From Planctomycetota bacterium (lineage in GTDB: Bacteria; Planctomycetota; J058), in NCBI GenBank assembly GCA_019636275.1, contig JAHBXY010000015.1:23649-87648 (forward strand): a stretch of 64,000 bases of DNA, given 5' to 3'. The notes below the pieces were generated by a model. It was given only the letters and a program-made list of their open reading frames with translations, searched no databases and was not told where the DNA came from. Below are positions 33,450 through 46,671 of this stretch, piece by piece (the first letter of the stretch is position 1; the number at the start of each line of letters is the position of its first letter). The position numbers and the translations under genes are program-made.

Positions 33450-34394
33450 TCACTTGTCGAAGAAGTAGAAGAAGCGCGGGCGCGTCCCGAGCTCCTCCTT
33501 GAGCACGTAGACGCGCTTGTTCTCGAGGACCCAGCGGATGTCGGAGTCGGGGTCGAGGACGTTGCCGAAGACGCGCGCCCCCGTGGGGCACGCCTCGAGG
33601 CAGGCGGGCAGGCGCCCGCGCCGGGTGCGGTGCAGGCAGAAGGTGCACTTCTCGACCACGCCCTGCGGCCGGATGCGGTTCGACAGGTAGGCCTGGTCCG
33701 GGTTGACCTCGTCGGCCGGGACCTGCGGCTTCGTCCAGTTGAAGCGCCTCGCGTGGTACGGGCAGGCGGCCTCGCAGTAGCGGCAGCCGATGCACCAGTC
33801 GTAGTCGACGACGACGATCCCGTCCTGCTCCTTCCAGGTGGCCTCGACCGGGCACACCTTCACGCAGGGCGCGTCGTCGCACTGCTGGCACTGGACCGGC
33901 ATGTAGAACTTGTCGGGCCGCGGCACCGGGCCGTCGTAGTCGGCGCGCCCCTGCTCCATGTCCATGGAGCCCTTGGTCATCTCCAGGACGCGGATGTAGG
34001 AGTTGCCGCTGGGGCGGTCGTGGTTGTTCTCCTCGTGGCACGCCTCGGCGCAGCGGCGGCAGCCGACGCACACGCTGAGGTTGAGCGCGTAGGCGAACTG
34101 GACGCCCGGCTGCGGGCGCACGTCGTCGATGCGCACGTCGGCGCCGTAGTCCTCCTTCGCCTGCGCCTCGAGGCGCCGCAGGACCGCCTGCATCTCGTCA
34201 GGCGACATCTCGCGGTAGTGCCGCTGGAGGAACTGGTCGACCGAGAGGTCCTGCGCCCACTCGGTGAGCGGCTGGAGCGCCCGGGCGAAGGCGGCCGCCC
34301 CGAGCATCGCCCCGGCGCCCTTCATCAGGGCGCGGCGGGTCACGTCGCCCTGGATCACCGGCAGGGGGCGCGGCGCGCGCGGCGCGTCAGTCAT
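33450..34394 (-). CDS. HybA/NrfC-type periplasmic ferredoxin, four [4Fe-4S] clusters
   Basis: 314 residues from ATG. A Tat signal (TRRALMKGAGAMLGAAAF) sends it folded to the periplasm. Cysteine groups follow in order: CVGCRRCAEAC, CQQCDDAPCVKVCP, CIGCRYCEAACP and CTFCLHRTRRGRLPACLEACP, enough for four clusters. The C-terminus (RVYVLKEELGTRPRFFYF) is the conserved tail of HybA/DsrO/NrfC-like proteins. It links the NrfD quinol subunit to the cytochrome encoded just upstream, with which it overlaps by 8 bp. Confidence 0.92.
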   Translation of the reverse strand: MTDAPRAPRPLPVIQGDVTRRALMKGAGAMLGAAAFARALQPLTEWAQDLSVDQFLQRHYREMSPDEMQAVLRRLEAQAKEDYGADVRIDDVRPQPGVQFAYALNLSVCVGCRRCAEACHEENNHDRPSGNSYIRVLEMTKGSMDMEQGRADYDGPVPRPDKFYMPVQCQQCDDAPCVKVCPVEATWKEQDGIVVVDYDWCIGCRYCEAACPYHARRFNWTKPQVPADEVNPDQAYLSNRIRPQGVVEKCTFCLHRTRRGRLPACLEACPTGARVFGNVLDPDSDIRWVLENKRVYVLKEELGTRPRFFYFFDK

Positions 34395-35043
34395 GGCCTC
34401 GTCCCCTCACGCGGTACGCGTCCTTGGGCGGGAAGACCGGCGTGACCGCCGGGTAGGCGGGGGCGTGCGGGTCGTGGCAGGAGGTGCAGCCCTGGCGCAC
34501 CCGGTCGCCCGCGGCGAGGTCCCAGTGGCCGGACATCCCGCCGTGCGCCCCGTGGTCGAAGTCGCGCCGCTGGGGCCCGTGGCACTGGCTGCAGAGCTGG
34601 ATCACCCCGGTGAACGGCACGCTGGTGCCGTCGGCCAGGCGCAGCCGGTCGTAGCTCGACGGGTCGTGGCAGGAGAGGCAGGACTGGCCGCCGTGGGCGT
34701 AGGTCAGCCCCTGATGGAAGCCGTCCGGCGCGGCGACCGCCTCGCGGCGGGTCGGGTCGGGGGCGCGCGTCGCGTGGCAGGAGCCGCAGTCGACCTGCAC
34801 CGCGCCGCCGTGCGCGTCGAGGCGGCCCGTGTCCACGCGGGGCGGGGCGGCCGGGCCGCGCACGACGACCCGCCCGCGCGGCGCCGTGCTCCACGATGGG
34901 GTCGGCGATGCGGTCGGCGATGCGGTCGGCGACGTCGAGGGCGCCGAGTCGCCGCCGCGGGCCGCCCACCAGGCGCCACCGGCGGTCAGGGCGAGGGGCG
35001 CGACGAGGAGTGGCGCGAGGCGGAGCAGGCCGGGTCGGGTCAC
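34387..35043 (-). CDS. Tetraheme c-type cytochrome
   Basis: 218 residues from GTG (VTRPGLLRLAPLLVAPLALTAGG), chosen because the next segment is a membrane anchor or signal. Four CxxCH heme sites: CGSCH, CLSCH, CSQCH and CTSCH, spaced 40-50 residues apart. Between anchor and heme domain lies a Thr/Ser/Pro linker coded by a short tandem repeat near 34905-34940. First gene of the minus-strand respiratory operon. It should accept electrons from the HybA-type ferredoxin and hand them to the NapB-like cytochrome; this direction is inferred from gene order. Confidence 0.85.
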   Translation of the reverse strand: MTRPGLLRLAPLLVAPLALTAGGAWWAARGGDSAPSTSPTASPTASPTPSWSTAPRGRVVVRGPAAPPRVDTGRLDAHGGAVQVDCGSCHATRAPDPTRREAVAAPDGFHQGLTYAHGGQSCLSCHDPSSYDRLRLADGTSVPFTGVIQLCSQCHGPQRRDFDHGAHGGMSGHWDLAAGDRVRQGCTSCHDPHAPAYPAVTPVFPPKDAYRVRGRGHD

Positions 35044-35145
35044 GCGGGCCCTCGACCGCAACCGCCGCGCCGAAGCGCGCCGCCCGCCGCCGCAGGGACT
35101 TGCCTCCCGGCGCGCGTCCTGCCCGTGTGACAGGTGTGGTGCGTC

Positions 35146-35163
35146 CACGAAACACTATTCGTG
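35146..35163. promoter_or_regulatory. Perfect dyad CACGAA-N6-TTCGTG in the nap divergent promoter region
   Basis: It lies in the most AT-rich part of the 249-bp space between the two divergent respiratory operons. Perfect 6-bp half-sites with 6-bp spacing suit a dimeric regulator controlling both operons. It does not match the FNR consensus TTGAT-N4-ATCAA, so the regulator is unknown. Confidence 0.5.
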
Positions 35164-35205
35164 CACTGGTTTGCCATTTAGCCCCCGCGTGACCCTGGAC
35201 CGCGC

Positions 35206-35227
35206 GCCGTCACGACGGCGTGACGGC
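35206..35227. promoter_or_regulatory. Inverted repeat GCCGTCACG-N4-CGTGACGGC upstream of the nap operon
   Basis: A perfect 9-bp inverted repeat with a 4-base centre sits 66 bases before the NapD-like start. It could be a second operator or a hairpin in the mRNA leader; the sequence alone does not decide. Confidence 0.5.
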
Positions 35228-35292
35228 CGGGCGTGGAAGCCCTTCCGCCGCAGCGGTCCCGGGCCGGCACGGGGGCTGCAAGAGGTCGCGCC

Positions 35293-35547
35293 ATGTCCGT
35301 GAGCGCCCTCGTCCTGACCCTGGCCGAAGACCCCGCCGCCGCCGACGACGCGCTCCGCGCGATCGCGGCCGACGACCGCTTCACGCTCGGTCAGCGCGAG
35401 GGGCCGCGGCGCGTGGCCCTCGTCCAGGACACGCCCGACCGCGACGCGGACCAGGCGGCGCACGACTGGCTCCTCGCCCGGCCGGGCGTGGCCTTCGTGG
35501 ACGTCGTCCTCGTGTATCTGGACCCCCCCGCGACGGAGCCGCGATGA
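35293..35547 (+). CDS. napD: NapD-like chaperone of periplasmic nitrate reductase
   Basis: 84 residues from ATG (MSVSALVLTLAEDP). The pattern, an N-terminal strand, a helix (DDALRAIAADDRFTLG), a central strand (RRVALVQDT) and an end strand GVAFVDVVLVYLDP, matches the ferredoxin-like fold and the closing GV-x(4)-LVY of NapD. NapD binds the Tat signal of NapA and holds it until the molybdenum cofactor is inserted. The ATGA overlap with napA supports the call. Confidence 0.7.
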   Translation: MSVSALVLTLAEDPAAADDALRAIAADDRFTLGQREGPRRVALVQDTPDRDADQAAHDWLLARPGVAFVDVVLVYLDPPATEPR

Positions 35548-37961
35548 CCCGCCCCCTCCCCCGAGCCCACGACCTCGACCGGCGCGACCTCCTCAAGGCG
35601 GCCGCCCTGTCGGCCGCCGCCGCCGCGCTCGTCGGGCCCGCCGCCGCGCAGGACCCGCGCCGCCCGGCCGCGCCGCCGGACATCCCGGGCGTCGCCTGGG
35701 ACAAGGCCCCCTGCCGCTTCTGCGGCACGGGCTGCCAGGTCCTCGTCGGGACGAAGGACCGCAAGGTCGTGGCCATCGCCGGCCACCCCGACGCCGAGGT
35801 CAACCGCGGCCTCCTGTGCGTGAAGGGCTACCACGTCGGGCTGATCCTCTACGGCCAGGACCGGCTCACGCGGCCGCTCCTGCGCAAGGACGGCGAGCTC
35901 GTGCCGGTCTCCTGGGAGGAGGCGCTCGACGTCGTCGCCCGGCGGATCCACCGCGCGCCCGGGCGCTTCGCCCTCTACGGGTCGGGCCAGTGGACGATCC
36001 CCGAGGGCTACGCGGCGCTGAAGTTCATGAAGGCCGGCCTGTCGAGCAACCACATCGACCCGAACGCCCGCCTGTGCATGGCGTCGGCCGTGACCGGCTT
36101 CCTGGCCACCTATGGCGTCGACGAGCCGGCGAGCTGCTACGACGACCTCGACCGCGCCGACGTCGTCATCCTGTGGGGCAACAACCCGGCCGAGATGCAC
36201 CCGGTGCTCTTCAGCCGGATCATCGACCGCCGCTCGCGCGGCGAGAAGGTGCGGATCATCGACCTCACCACGCGGCGCACGCGCACGTCGGAGCACGCCG
36301 ACCGGACGCTCACGTTCGCGCCGCAGACCGACCTGGCGATCGCCAACATGATCGCCCGGCAGCTCGTGAAGGACGGCGCCTACGACCGGGAGTTCGTGAG
36401 GAAGCACGTCAACTTCCGCGCGCCGTCCGACCCGGCCGCGCTCACCGGCAAGGCGATCACCTTCGAGGAGTACGCGGCGGCGCTCGAGCCCTACACGCCC
36501 GCGCACGTGGCGAAGCTCTCGGGCGTCCCCGAGGAGCAGCTCCTCGAGCTCTACCGCGTCTTCGCCGACCGGTCGCTGCGCGTGACCAGCCTCTGGTGCA
36601 TGGGCATGAACCAGCACACCCGGGGCACGGCGATCAACTGCCTCGTGCACGGGCTCCACCTGCTCTCCGGCCACTGGGGCAAGCCGGGCGACGGCCCGAC
36701 GAGCCTCACCGGCCAGCCGTCGGCCTGCGGCACGGTGCGCGAGGTGGGGACGCTGGCGCACGCGCTGCCCGGCGGGCGCGTCGTCACGGACCCGAAGCAC
36801 CGCGCCGAGATGGAGGCGCACTGGGGCCTGCCGGCGGGGCGGATCAACCCGAAGCCCGGCCACCACACCGTCGACATGTGGCGGGCGTTCTGCAGCGACG
36901 AGGGCGACATCGACACGCTGTGGGTGCAGGTGTCGAACCCGGGCCAGTCGCTGCCCAACACCAACGCCCTGTTCAAGGCCAAGGCGCGCTGCAAGGACAA
37001 GTTCCTCATCGTCAGCGACGTCTACCCCACGGCGACCACCGCCCTCGCCGACCTGGTCCTGCCGTCGTCGCTGTGGGTGGAGAAGAACGGCGTCTACGGC
37101 AACTCGGAGCGGCGCACCCACCAGTGGTTCCGCCAGGTCGACCCGCCCGGCGAGGCGCGCGACGACGCCTGGCAGACCGTCGCCGTGGCGCATCGCCTGC
37201 TCGAGCTCGGCCACGAGGGGATGAAGGACGCGGCCGGCCGCTTCCTGTTCCATACGGAGGACGCCGCGGGCGAGGAGGTCCCGATCTGGGACTGGGCCCG
37301 CTGGCGCGAGGTGAACGTCGACGAGCGCCTGTACGAGGACTACCGCCCGCTGACCTTCAAGAAGCACAAGCACGTCGCGCCCTACCGCGAGCTGACGAAG
37401 GCGAAGGGGCTGCGCTGGCCGGTGGTGCAGGACGCGCAGGGCGCGTGGCGCGAGACGCGCTGGCGCTTCGTCGAGGGGAGCGACCCCTTCGTCGAGAAGG
37501 GCAAGGGCTTCCAGTTCTATCACTCGGTCACGGGCGACGACCGCGCGCTGGTCTGGTTCCACCCCTACGAGCCGCCGCCGGAGGTGCCGGACGCCGAGTA
37601 CGACCTGTGGCTGTGCACCGGGCGCGTGCTCGAGCACTGGCACACGGGGACGCTGACCATGCGCGTGCCGCAGCTCCGGCGCGCGGTCTCGCGCGCCTAC
37701 GCCGAGCTGCACCCCGACGACGCCGCGCGCCTCGGCGTGCGCACGCGCGACCAGGTGGTGATCGAGTCGCGACGCGGCCGCTGCACGCTGCCGGCCTGGA
37801 TCGAGGGCCGCGGCGCCCCGCCGCGCGGGACCGTGTTCGTGCCCTTCTTCGACGAGCGGCACCTGATCAACGACGTGACGCTCGAGGCCTTCGACCCGTT
37901 CTCCAAGCAGCCCGACTACAAGAAGTGCGCCGTGCGGGTGCGCAAGGCGGGCGCGCCGTGA
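35544..37961 (+). CDS. napA: Periplasmic nitrate reductase, catalytic subunit NapA
   Basis: 805 residues, close to the usual 830. Tat signal: RRDLLKAAALSAAAAALVG. The [4Fe-4S] site CRFCGTGC with a fourth Cys in GLLCVKGYH covers about residues 57-94; the molybdenum-ligand Cys is in NARLCMASAV near 178. Further bis-MGD-binding phrases are VVILWGNNPAEMHPV, SLWCMGMNQHTRGT, GQPSACGTVREVG and, near the C-terminus, CTGRVLEHWHTGTLT. The enzyme reduces nitrate to nitrite in the periplasm. Overlaps napD and the cytochrome gene by 4 bp each. Confidence 0.93.
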   Translation: MTRPLPRAHDLDRRDLLKAAALSAAAAALVGPAAAQDPRRPAAPPDIPGVAWDKAPCRFCGTGCQVLVGTKDRKVVAIAGHPDAEVNRGLLCVKGYHVGLILYGQDRLTRPLLRKDGELVPVSWEEALDVVARRIHRAPGRFALYGSGQWTIPEGYAALKFMKAGLSSNHIDPNARLCMASAVTGFLATYGVDEPASCYDDLDRADVVILWGNNPAEMHPVLFSRIIDRRSRGEKVRIIDLTTRRTRTSEHADRTLTFAPQTDLAIANMIARQLVKDGAYDREFVRKHVNFRAPSDPAALTGKAITFEEYAAALEPYTPAHVAKLSGVPEEQLLELYRVFADRSLRVTSLWCMGMNQHTRGTAINCLVHGLHLLSGHWGKPGDGPTSLTGQPSACGTVREVGTLAHALPGGRVVTDPKHRAEMEAHWGLPAGRINPKPGHHTVDMWRAFCSDEGDIDTLWVQVSNPGQSLPNTNALFKAKARCKDKFLIVSDVYPTATTALADLVLPSSLWVEKNGVYGNSERRTHQWFRQVDPPGEARDDAWQTVAVAHRLLELGHEGMKDAAGRFLFHTEDAAGEEVPIWDWARWREVNVDERLYEDYRPLTFKKHKHVAPYRELTKAKGLRWPVVQDAQGAWRETRWRFVEGSDPFVEKGKGFQFYHSVTGDDRALVWFHPYEPPPEVPDAEYDLWLCTGRVLEHWHTGTLTMRVPQLRRAVSRAYAELHPDDAARLGVRTRDQVVIESRRGRCTLPAWIEGRGAPPRGTVFVPFFDERHLINDVTLEAFDPFSKQPDYKKCAVRVRKAGAP

Positions 37962-38663
37962 GCTCGCCCCCCGACCCCGGCCGCGTCGCGCGCGTCGTGG
38001 GCGTCGCCGCCCTGGGCGTGGCCCTGACCGGCTTCGCCCTGGGCCTCGCGCAGGTGGCGCCGGCCGCGCCCCGATGCCGGCGGCCGCGCCGAGCCGCCGC
38101 CGGACGACGTCGCGCCCACCTGGAGCGACCTGGCGCCCAGGCGGCGCAGGCCCAACGCCGGGCTGCGCACGCGCGCGCGTGCCGGGCCGCCCCGCCCGGC
38201 ACTGACGCGGCCGGCGGCCGACCCGGCCGCGCGCGCCGACGCGCTGGCCCGCCGGGCGGAGCGGCGCGCCTTCGACGGGGCGCCACCCGTGATCCCGCAC
38301 CCGGTCGACGCCCGGAGCGTGGCCTCGTGCCTCGCCTGCCACGAGCACGGCCTGCGCGTGGGCGACGTCAGCGCCCCGGCGCTCCCGCACGCGCCCTACG
38401 CCTCCTGCACGCAGTGCCACACGCCCGCGCACCCGCTCGAGGCGGCGAGCGGCGCCCCGGGCAACGCCTTCGTCGGCCTGCGCCCCGAGGCGGCGCGCGA
38501 GCGCGCCTGGCCGGGGGCGCCGCCGGTGATCCCGCACGGCACCTGGCTGCGCGAGGACTGCCTCTCCTGCCACGGCCCCGCCGGGCCTGCGGGGCTCCAG
38601 GCCACCCACCCCTGGCGGCAGAGCTGCACGCAGTGCCACGCGCCGCGGGCGTCGTCGCCGTGA
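37958..38663 (+). CDS. NapB-like tetraheme cytochrome, interrupted by an apparent frameshift
   Basis: The GTG start overlaps napA by 4 bp and encodes an N-terminal hydrophobic helix (VARVVGVAALGVALTGFALG). The frame changes in a C-run near 38068-38072: after VAPAAP the natural reading continues one base later as DAGGRAEPPPDDVAPTWSDL and on to the heme domain and TGA at 38661-38663. Four heme sites are seen, CLACH, CTQCH, CLSCH and CTQCH, as two similar diheme halves; ordinary NapB has two hemes. WRQSCTQCHAP resembles the NapB end. It should feed electrons to NapA. The shift is either real decay or a one-base assembly error. Confidence 0.75.
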
Positions 38664-39289
38664 GCGAGCCGCGCCTCGACCGCCGCGCGCTGTTCTCCCT
38701 CCGCGGCCTCGGGGCGGCCCTCGGCGGGCCCCGGGCGACCCGCGCCCCGCGGCCGGCGACGCCGCTCGTGTCGCTCCTCGCCGGCGCGCCGCCGCCGGCT
38801 GCGACGACGGCGCGCGCCCTGCCCGTCCTGCGGCCGCCGGGCGCCGTCGACGAGGCCGAGTTCCTGCGCCGCTGCACCCGCTGCGACGACTGCGCGACGG
38901 CGTGCCCGCACGGGGCCGTGGTCAAGGCCCCCCTGCGCCTGCGCCAGGCGGCCGGAACGCCCGTGATCGACCCGCTGGCGGCGCCCTGCCGCCTGTGCCC
39001 CGACGCGCCCTGCGTCACGGCCTGCCCGACCGGCGCGCTCTCGCCCGACGCCCCGCGCGTCATGGGGCGGGCCGTGATCGCCGCGCACGACTGCCTCGCC
39101 TACCTGGGCACCGGCTGCGCGGTGTGCGTCGAGCAGTGCCCGGTCCCCGGCGCCCTGCGCCTCGTCGGCGGTCGGCCGCTCGTCGACGCCGCGACCTGCA
39201 CGGGCTGCGGCGTGTGCCAGCACGTCTGCCCGTCGCCGCGCAACGCCGTGCTCGTGCTGCCGGCCCTGCGTCGAGGAGGCGCCGCGTGA
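38660..39289 (+). CDS. NapF/NapG-like ferredoxin-type protein
   Basis: 209 residues from GTG, overlapping the cytochrome stop by 4 bp. An RR-containing N-terminus (LDRRALFSLRGLGAALGG) may be a Tat-like signal or, as in NapF, an internal RR. Four cysteine groups follow: CTRCDDCATACP, CRLCPDAPCVTACP, CAVCVEQCP and CTGCGVCQHVCP. NapG passes electrons toward the periplasm and NapF helps mature NapA; the sequence alone does not choose. The conserved position after napA and napB-like supports a nap role. Confidence 0.85.
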   Translation: MSEPRLDRRALFSLRGLGAALGGPRATRAPRPATPLVSLLAGAPPPAATTARALPVLRPPGAVDEAEFLRRCTRCDDCATACPHGAVVKAPLRLRQAAGTPVIDPLAAPCRLCPDAPCVTACPTGALSPDAPRVMGRAVIAAHDCLAYLGTGCAVCVEQCPVPGALRLVGGRPLVDAATCTGCGVCQHVCPSPRNAVLVLPALRRGGAA

Positions 39290-39576
39290 GCCTGCCCGAG
39301 GTGCTCGAGGGGACGCTGGACGCGGCCGGGCTCGAGGCGCTCCTCGACGACATCGCCGCCACGGGCGGCCTGCTCGCCGTCGTCGTGCGGGCGGGGCGCC
39401 AGGCCGAGCCGGCGCGCGGCCCGGCGGCCCTGCCGGAGGTCCGCGCCGCGCTGCTCGACGGCCGCGTCCCCGGCGCGCAGCTCCGCTACGTGTTCGAGGG
39501 TCAGGAGTGGTGGGACACCGTGATGTCGGCCGGGCCTGGCCGCTGGCGCGTCGTGCGGATCGCCCACGGCGCATGA
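39286..39576 (+). CDS. Unknown 96-residue protein, last gene of the nap operon
   Basis: GTG start inside the stop of the ferredoxin gene (GTGA). The product has no signal peptide and no cysteines. A helix (LDAAGLEALLDDIAATG) leads into strand LLAVVVRAG, then LPEVRAALLDGRVPGAQLRYVFEGQEWWDTVMSAG and a final strand. The WWDT segment is striking. The strict overlap shows co-expression with nap genes; a cytoplasmic accessory or maturation role is possible, but I do not recognise the family. Confidence 0.65.
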   Translation: MSLPEVLEGTLDAAGLEALLDDIAATGGLLAVVVRAGRQAEPARGPAALPEVRAALLDGRVPGAQLRYVFEGQEWWDTVMSAGPGRWRVVRIAHGA

Positions 39577-39709
39577 ACGGCGTCGCGTCCGCCCGCTCGG
39601 CCAGGACGGCCGGCTCGCGGTGGGCCATGCGATCGCTGACGAACTGCCCTTCGTGGCGACGTGCGTCCTGACCCTGGCACGCGCCCGCGCCGGTCGATAC
39701 CGTGCGCGC

Positions 39710-41262
39710 GTGCGCGCGCTCCTGGTGCTCTGCGCCCTGATCCTTTCGGGTTGCCGCTTCAGCGGCGTCGCCCCGCCCGCGCCGTGGCCGACCGGGACGG
39801 CGGCGCCGCTGCCGTACCGCGTGGCGATCGCGCCGGTCCAGGTGGACGGCGGCATCGCCTCGCGCCACGCGCGCGTGGCCGCCATGAACGGCTCGGCGCC
39901 GGACCCGGAGCTCCTGCGACGCGAGGCGATCGAGGCCCTCCGCGCCGCCGGGGTCTTCTCGCGCGTCGAGGCGCGCGGGCGGCCCGGGGCGGATCCGGAG
40001 CGCGTCGACGCCGCGGCGTGGGACGAGGGCGACGACCTCGTGCTCGAGCTCGAGGTCGTCGACCACTTCCAGGAGTACCTCGGCCACTCGAACTACGTCG
40101 GCTGGTTCGTCGTCTACGCGGCCTTCGTCTGGCCGGCCTGGTGGGTGCCGGTCGACCACTACGGCGGCGGCCTGACGGTGCGGGCCCGGCTGCGCGGCGT
40201 CCAGGCGCGGGCGGAGCCGCTCCTCGAGCGCACCTACCAGGTGCGCCCCGACGAGGTGGCGCAGGAGCTCACCCCGAGCGACCGCGAGCTGGCGGGCTTC
40301 CTCGACTGGGGCGCGCTCTGGAACGTCGAGGCGTCGCTCGGGCCGGCGAACTGGCGCGCGATCGAGCGGGCGGTGGCCCCGCACACGCGCCGCCGGCTCT
40401 GGGAGCTGCTCCTGGCCGACCTCCGGCAGCGCGTGGTCGCCCCGCTCCGGTCCGAGCGCCCCGACGAGCGCGAGGACGCGCTGCGGCGGGTGCGGAAGCG
40501 GCTGGCGGTGGTCGCCGGCGCCTCGACCTACCACGACGACGCGCTGGGCGGCGGCGCCCACGCGGCGGACGACGCCCGCGCGCTGGGCGCGCTCCTCGCC
40601 CGCCCCGAGGCGGGCGGGCTGGTCGAGGGGCGCGACCTCCACGTGCTCACCGACGAGCAGGCCACCCGCGCGGCCGTGCTCGACGCGATCGCCGCGGTCG
40701 GCTCCCGCGCCTCCTCGAGCGACGAGGTGGTCGTCTACCTCGCGGGCCTCGGCTCCGCCCTGCGCGCCGACGACGAGGACGAGGCCGCGCTCCTCCTCCA
40801 CGACGCGCGCCACGACGACCTGGCGGGGACGGCGCTCCTCCTCCGAGACCTCGGCCAGGCGCTCGCGCGGCTCCCGGCGGAGCGGCTGCTCGTGGTGCTC
40901 GACACCTCGTTCGGCCCAGGCCCGGGCCCCACGCGCACGCTGGCCGGGCGAGGGGCGGCGCTCGACGAGGAGGGGGTCGCCCGGGCCCTGGCCCTGCGCC
41001 CTGGCCGCGCGGCGCTCCTCGCCGCCAGGCCCGACCAGCCGGCGCGCGTCCTGCCGGGAGCGCAGGTGGGCCTGTTCGGCGAGGTGCTCCGGGCGGCGAT
41101 CGGCGGGGCCGCCGACCGCGACGGCGACGGTCGGGTCACGCTCGGCGAGGTCGTCGAGTACACGCGCGGGGCCGTGGCGGGGCGCGCGGCGCTCGAGGGC
41201 TTCGAGCAGGACCCCATGGTCCTGGGCCTCGACGGGGGCGCCGCCGGCCTGGGGTGGCCGCG

Positions 41263-41266
<4 letters not shown>
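39710..41266 (+). CDS. Lipoprotein with degenerate caspase-like (C14) domain
   Basis: 518 residues from GTG; lipobox LSGC gives Cys15. Residues 30-230 are an uncharacterised domain with a hydrophobic WFVVYAAFVWPAWWVPV stretch. From about 260 a caspase fold can be followed: KRLAVVAGASTY, HAADDARALGALLA, then SSDEVVVYLAGLGSAL, where active enzymes have His-Gly, and RLLVVLDTSFGPG, where they have Asp-x-Cys. Both catalytic residues are absent. DRDGDGRVTLGEVVEY is an EF-hand-like loop. Overlaps the kinase gene by 4 bp, so the two are co-expressed. It is probably a binding or sensing pseudo-protease. Confidence 0.75.
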
Positions 41267-45828
<4,562 letters not shown>

Positions 45829-45830
45829 CC

Positions 45831-46006
45831 CTCACAGCGGCCGTCGCTCGTGGTGATGTCCACGTCATGGAGCGCGGCCCGAGGCTCCGATCCGCAGTGA
45901 GGCACCTGTCGCCCTCGCTCCGGCCGCTTCGCGGCCTTCGCTCGGGGATGCGCGCCACCGCTCGATCTGCTCGCTTCGCTCTCAGATCAAGCGGTGAGCG
46001 CGGTCA
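45831..46006. repeat. Interspersed 176-bp repeat, family 2, copy B
   Basis: It occupies the gap between the convergent kinase and FHA genes, starting two bases after the kinase stop. Same length as copy A with no gaps. Differences cluster in the first 60 bases; the hairpin-forming right half is nearly unchanged. Loop changes (TAC to TTC) leave the stems intact. Confidence 0.85.
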
Positions 46007-46022
46007 CACCTCTTCGGGCCGA

Positions 46023-46517
46023 TCAGCCGCCCCACTCGCCGAGCGCGCGCTGCGCGTCGGCCGCCGCGACGAAGGTCATGCGCACCCCCTGCCCGAGGCG
46101 CACCACGTCGCCCGTGCGGAGCGGCGCGCGCTCCACGCGCGGCTGCAGCGCCCGCCCGGCGACCTCCGTCCCGTACGACGAGCCGGCGTCGGTGAGCGTG
46201 TATCCGCCGCCGTCCGCCCGCACGTAGGCGTGGAACTTCGACACGCCCTTGGCGTTCAGCGGGATGTCGTTGTTCGAGGCCCGGCCCAGCGTGATCATCA
46301 TCGTGAACGCGTTCGCCTCGGCCCGCTTCTTGATCGGAGCGACGGCCAGCCCCGGGCGGCTTCCGGGCTCGATCCGGACCTGCATGGTGCGGAAGCTCGT
46401 GTCCTCCATCTCCTCGTACGGCTCGACCACGAACACCGGGTGCGGGCAGAAGGCGCTGAACTGGGTCGCCGAGAGCGCCAGCGCCTTCTCCCGGTAGTGC
46501 GACAGGGGCTGCAGCAC
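46023..46517 (-). CDS. FHA-domain protein, paralogue of the gene at 59603
   Basis: 164 residues from a GTG behind GGGGAGG; the longer frame upstream lacks a ribosome site. The N-terminal part (LSHYREKALALSATQFSAFCPHPVFVVEP) precedes a minimal FHA domain: LGRASNNDIPL (Arg), VSKFHAYV (Ser, His) and DAGSSYGTEVAG, where Tyr replaces the usual Asn of SNGT. The order and spacing match the protein at 59603, including the KKR segment before the domain. It is convergent with the dual-kinase gene and probably reads phosphothreonine made by it. Confidence 0.85.
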   Translation of the reverse strand: MLQPLSHYREKALALSATQFSAFCPHPVFVVEPYEEMEDTSFRTMQVRIEPGSRPGLAVAPIKKRAEANAFTMMITLGRASNNDIPLNAKGVSKFHAYVRADGGGYTLTDAGSSYGTEVAGRALQPRVERAPLRTGDVVRLGQGVRMTFVAAADAQRALGEWGG

Positions 46518-46540
46518 GGATCGACCTCCCCGACGGGCGG

Positions 46541-46546
46541 ATTGTA
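46541..46546 (-). promoter_or_regulatory. Candidate extended -10 (TGGCTACAAT) for the FHA gene
   Basis: On the minus strand TACAAT is preceded by TG two bases upstream and lies about 24 bases before the GTG at 46517. The -35 region is not recognisable, consistent with an extended -10 promoter. Confidence 0.45.
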
Positions 46547-46671
46547 GCCAGCGCGCAGGTGCGGCCATCGCGCCGAGTCGTCCAGGAAGGCGCTCGCTAC
46601 CGATCGCCAGGCGCGATGATCCTCCCTCCCGAGGCGTCCCATCTGCTACCAAGGTGAGAGGAGCGGTCGAG

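Noticed and set aside
35044..35292. FNR or CRP box for the nap operon
   Set aside because: No TTGAT-N4-ATCAA or TGTGA-N6-TCACA match; only the two unrelated dyads were found.
38289..38663. Stand-alone cytochrome gene beginning at 38289
   Set aside because: It would lack a signal peptide needed for periplasmic heme attachment; the upstream frame supplies one after a one-base shift.
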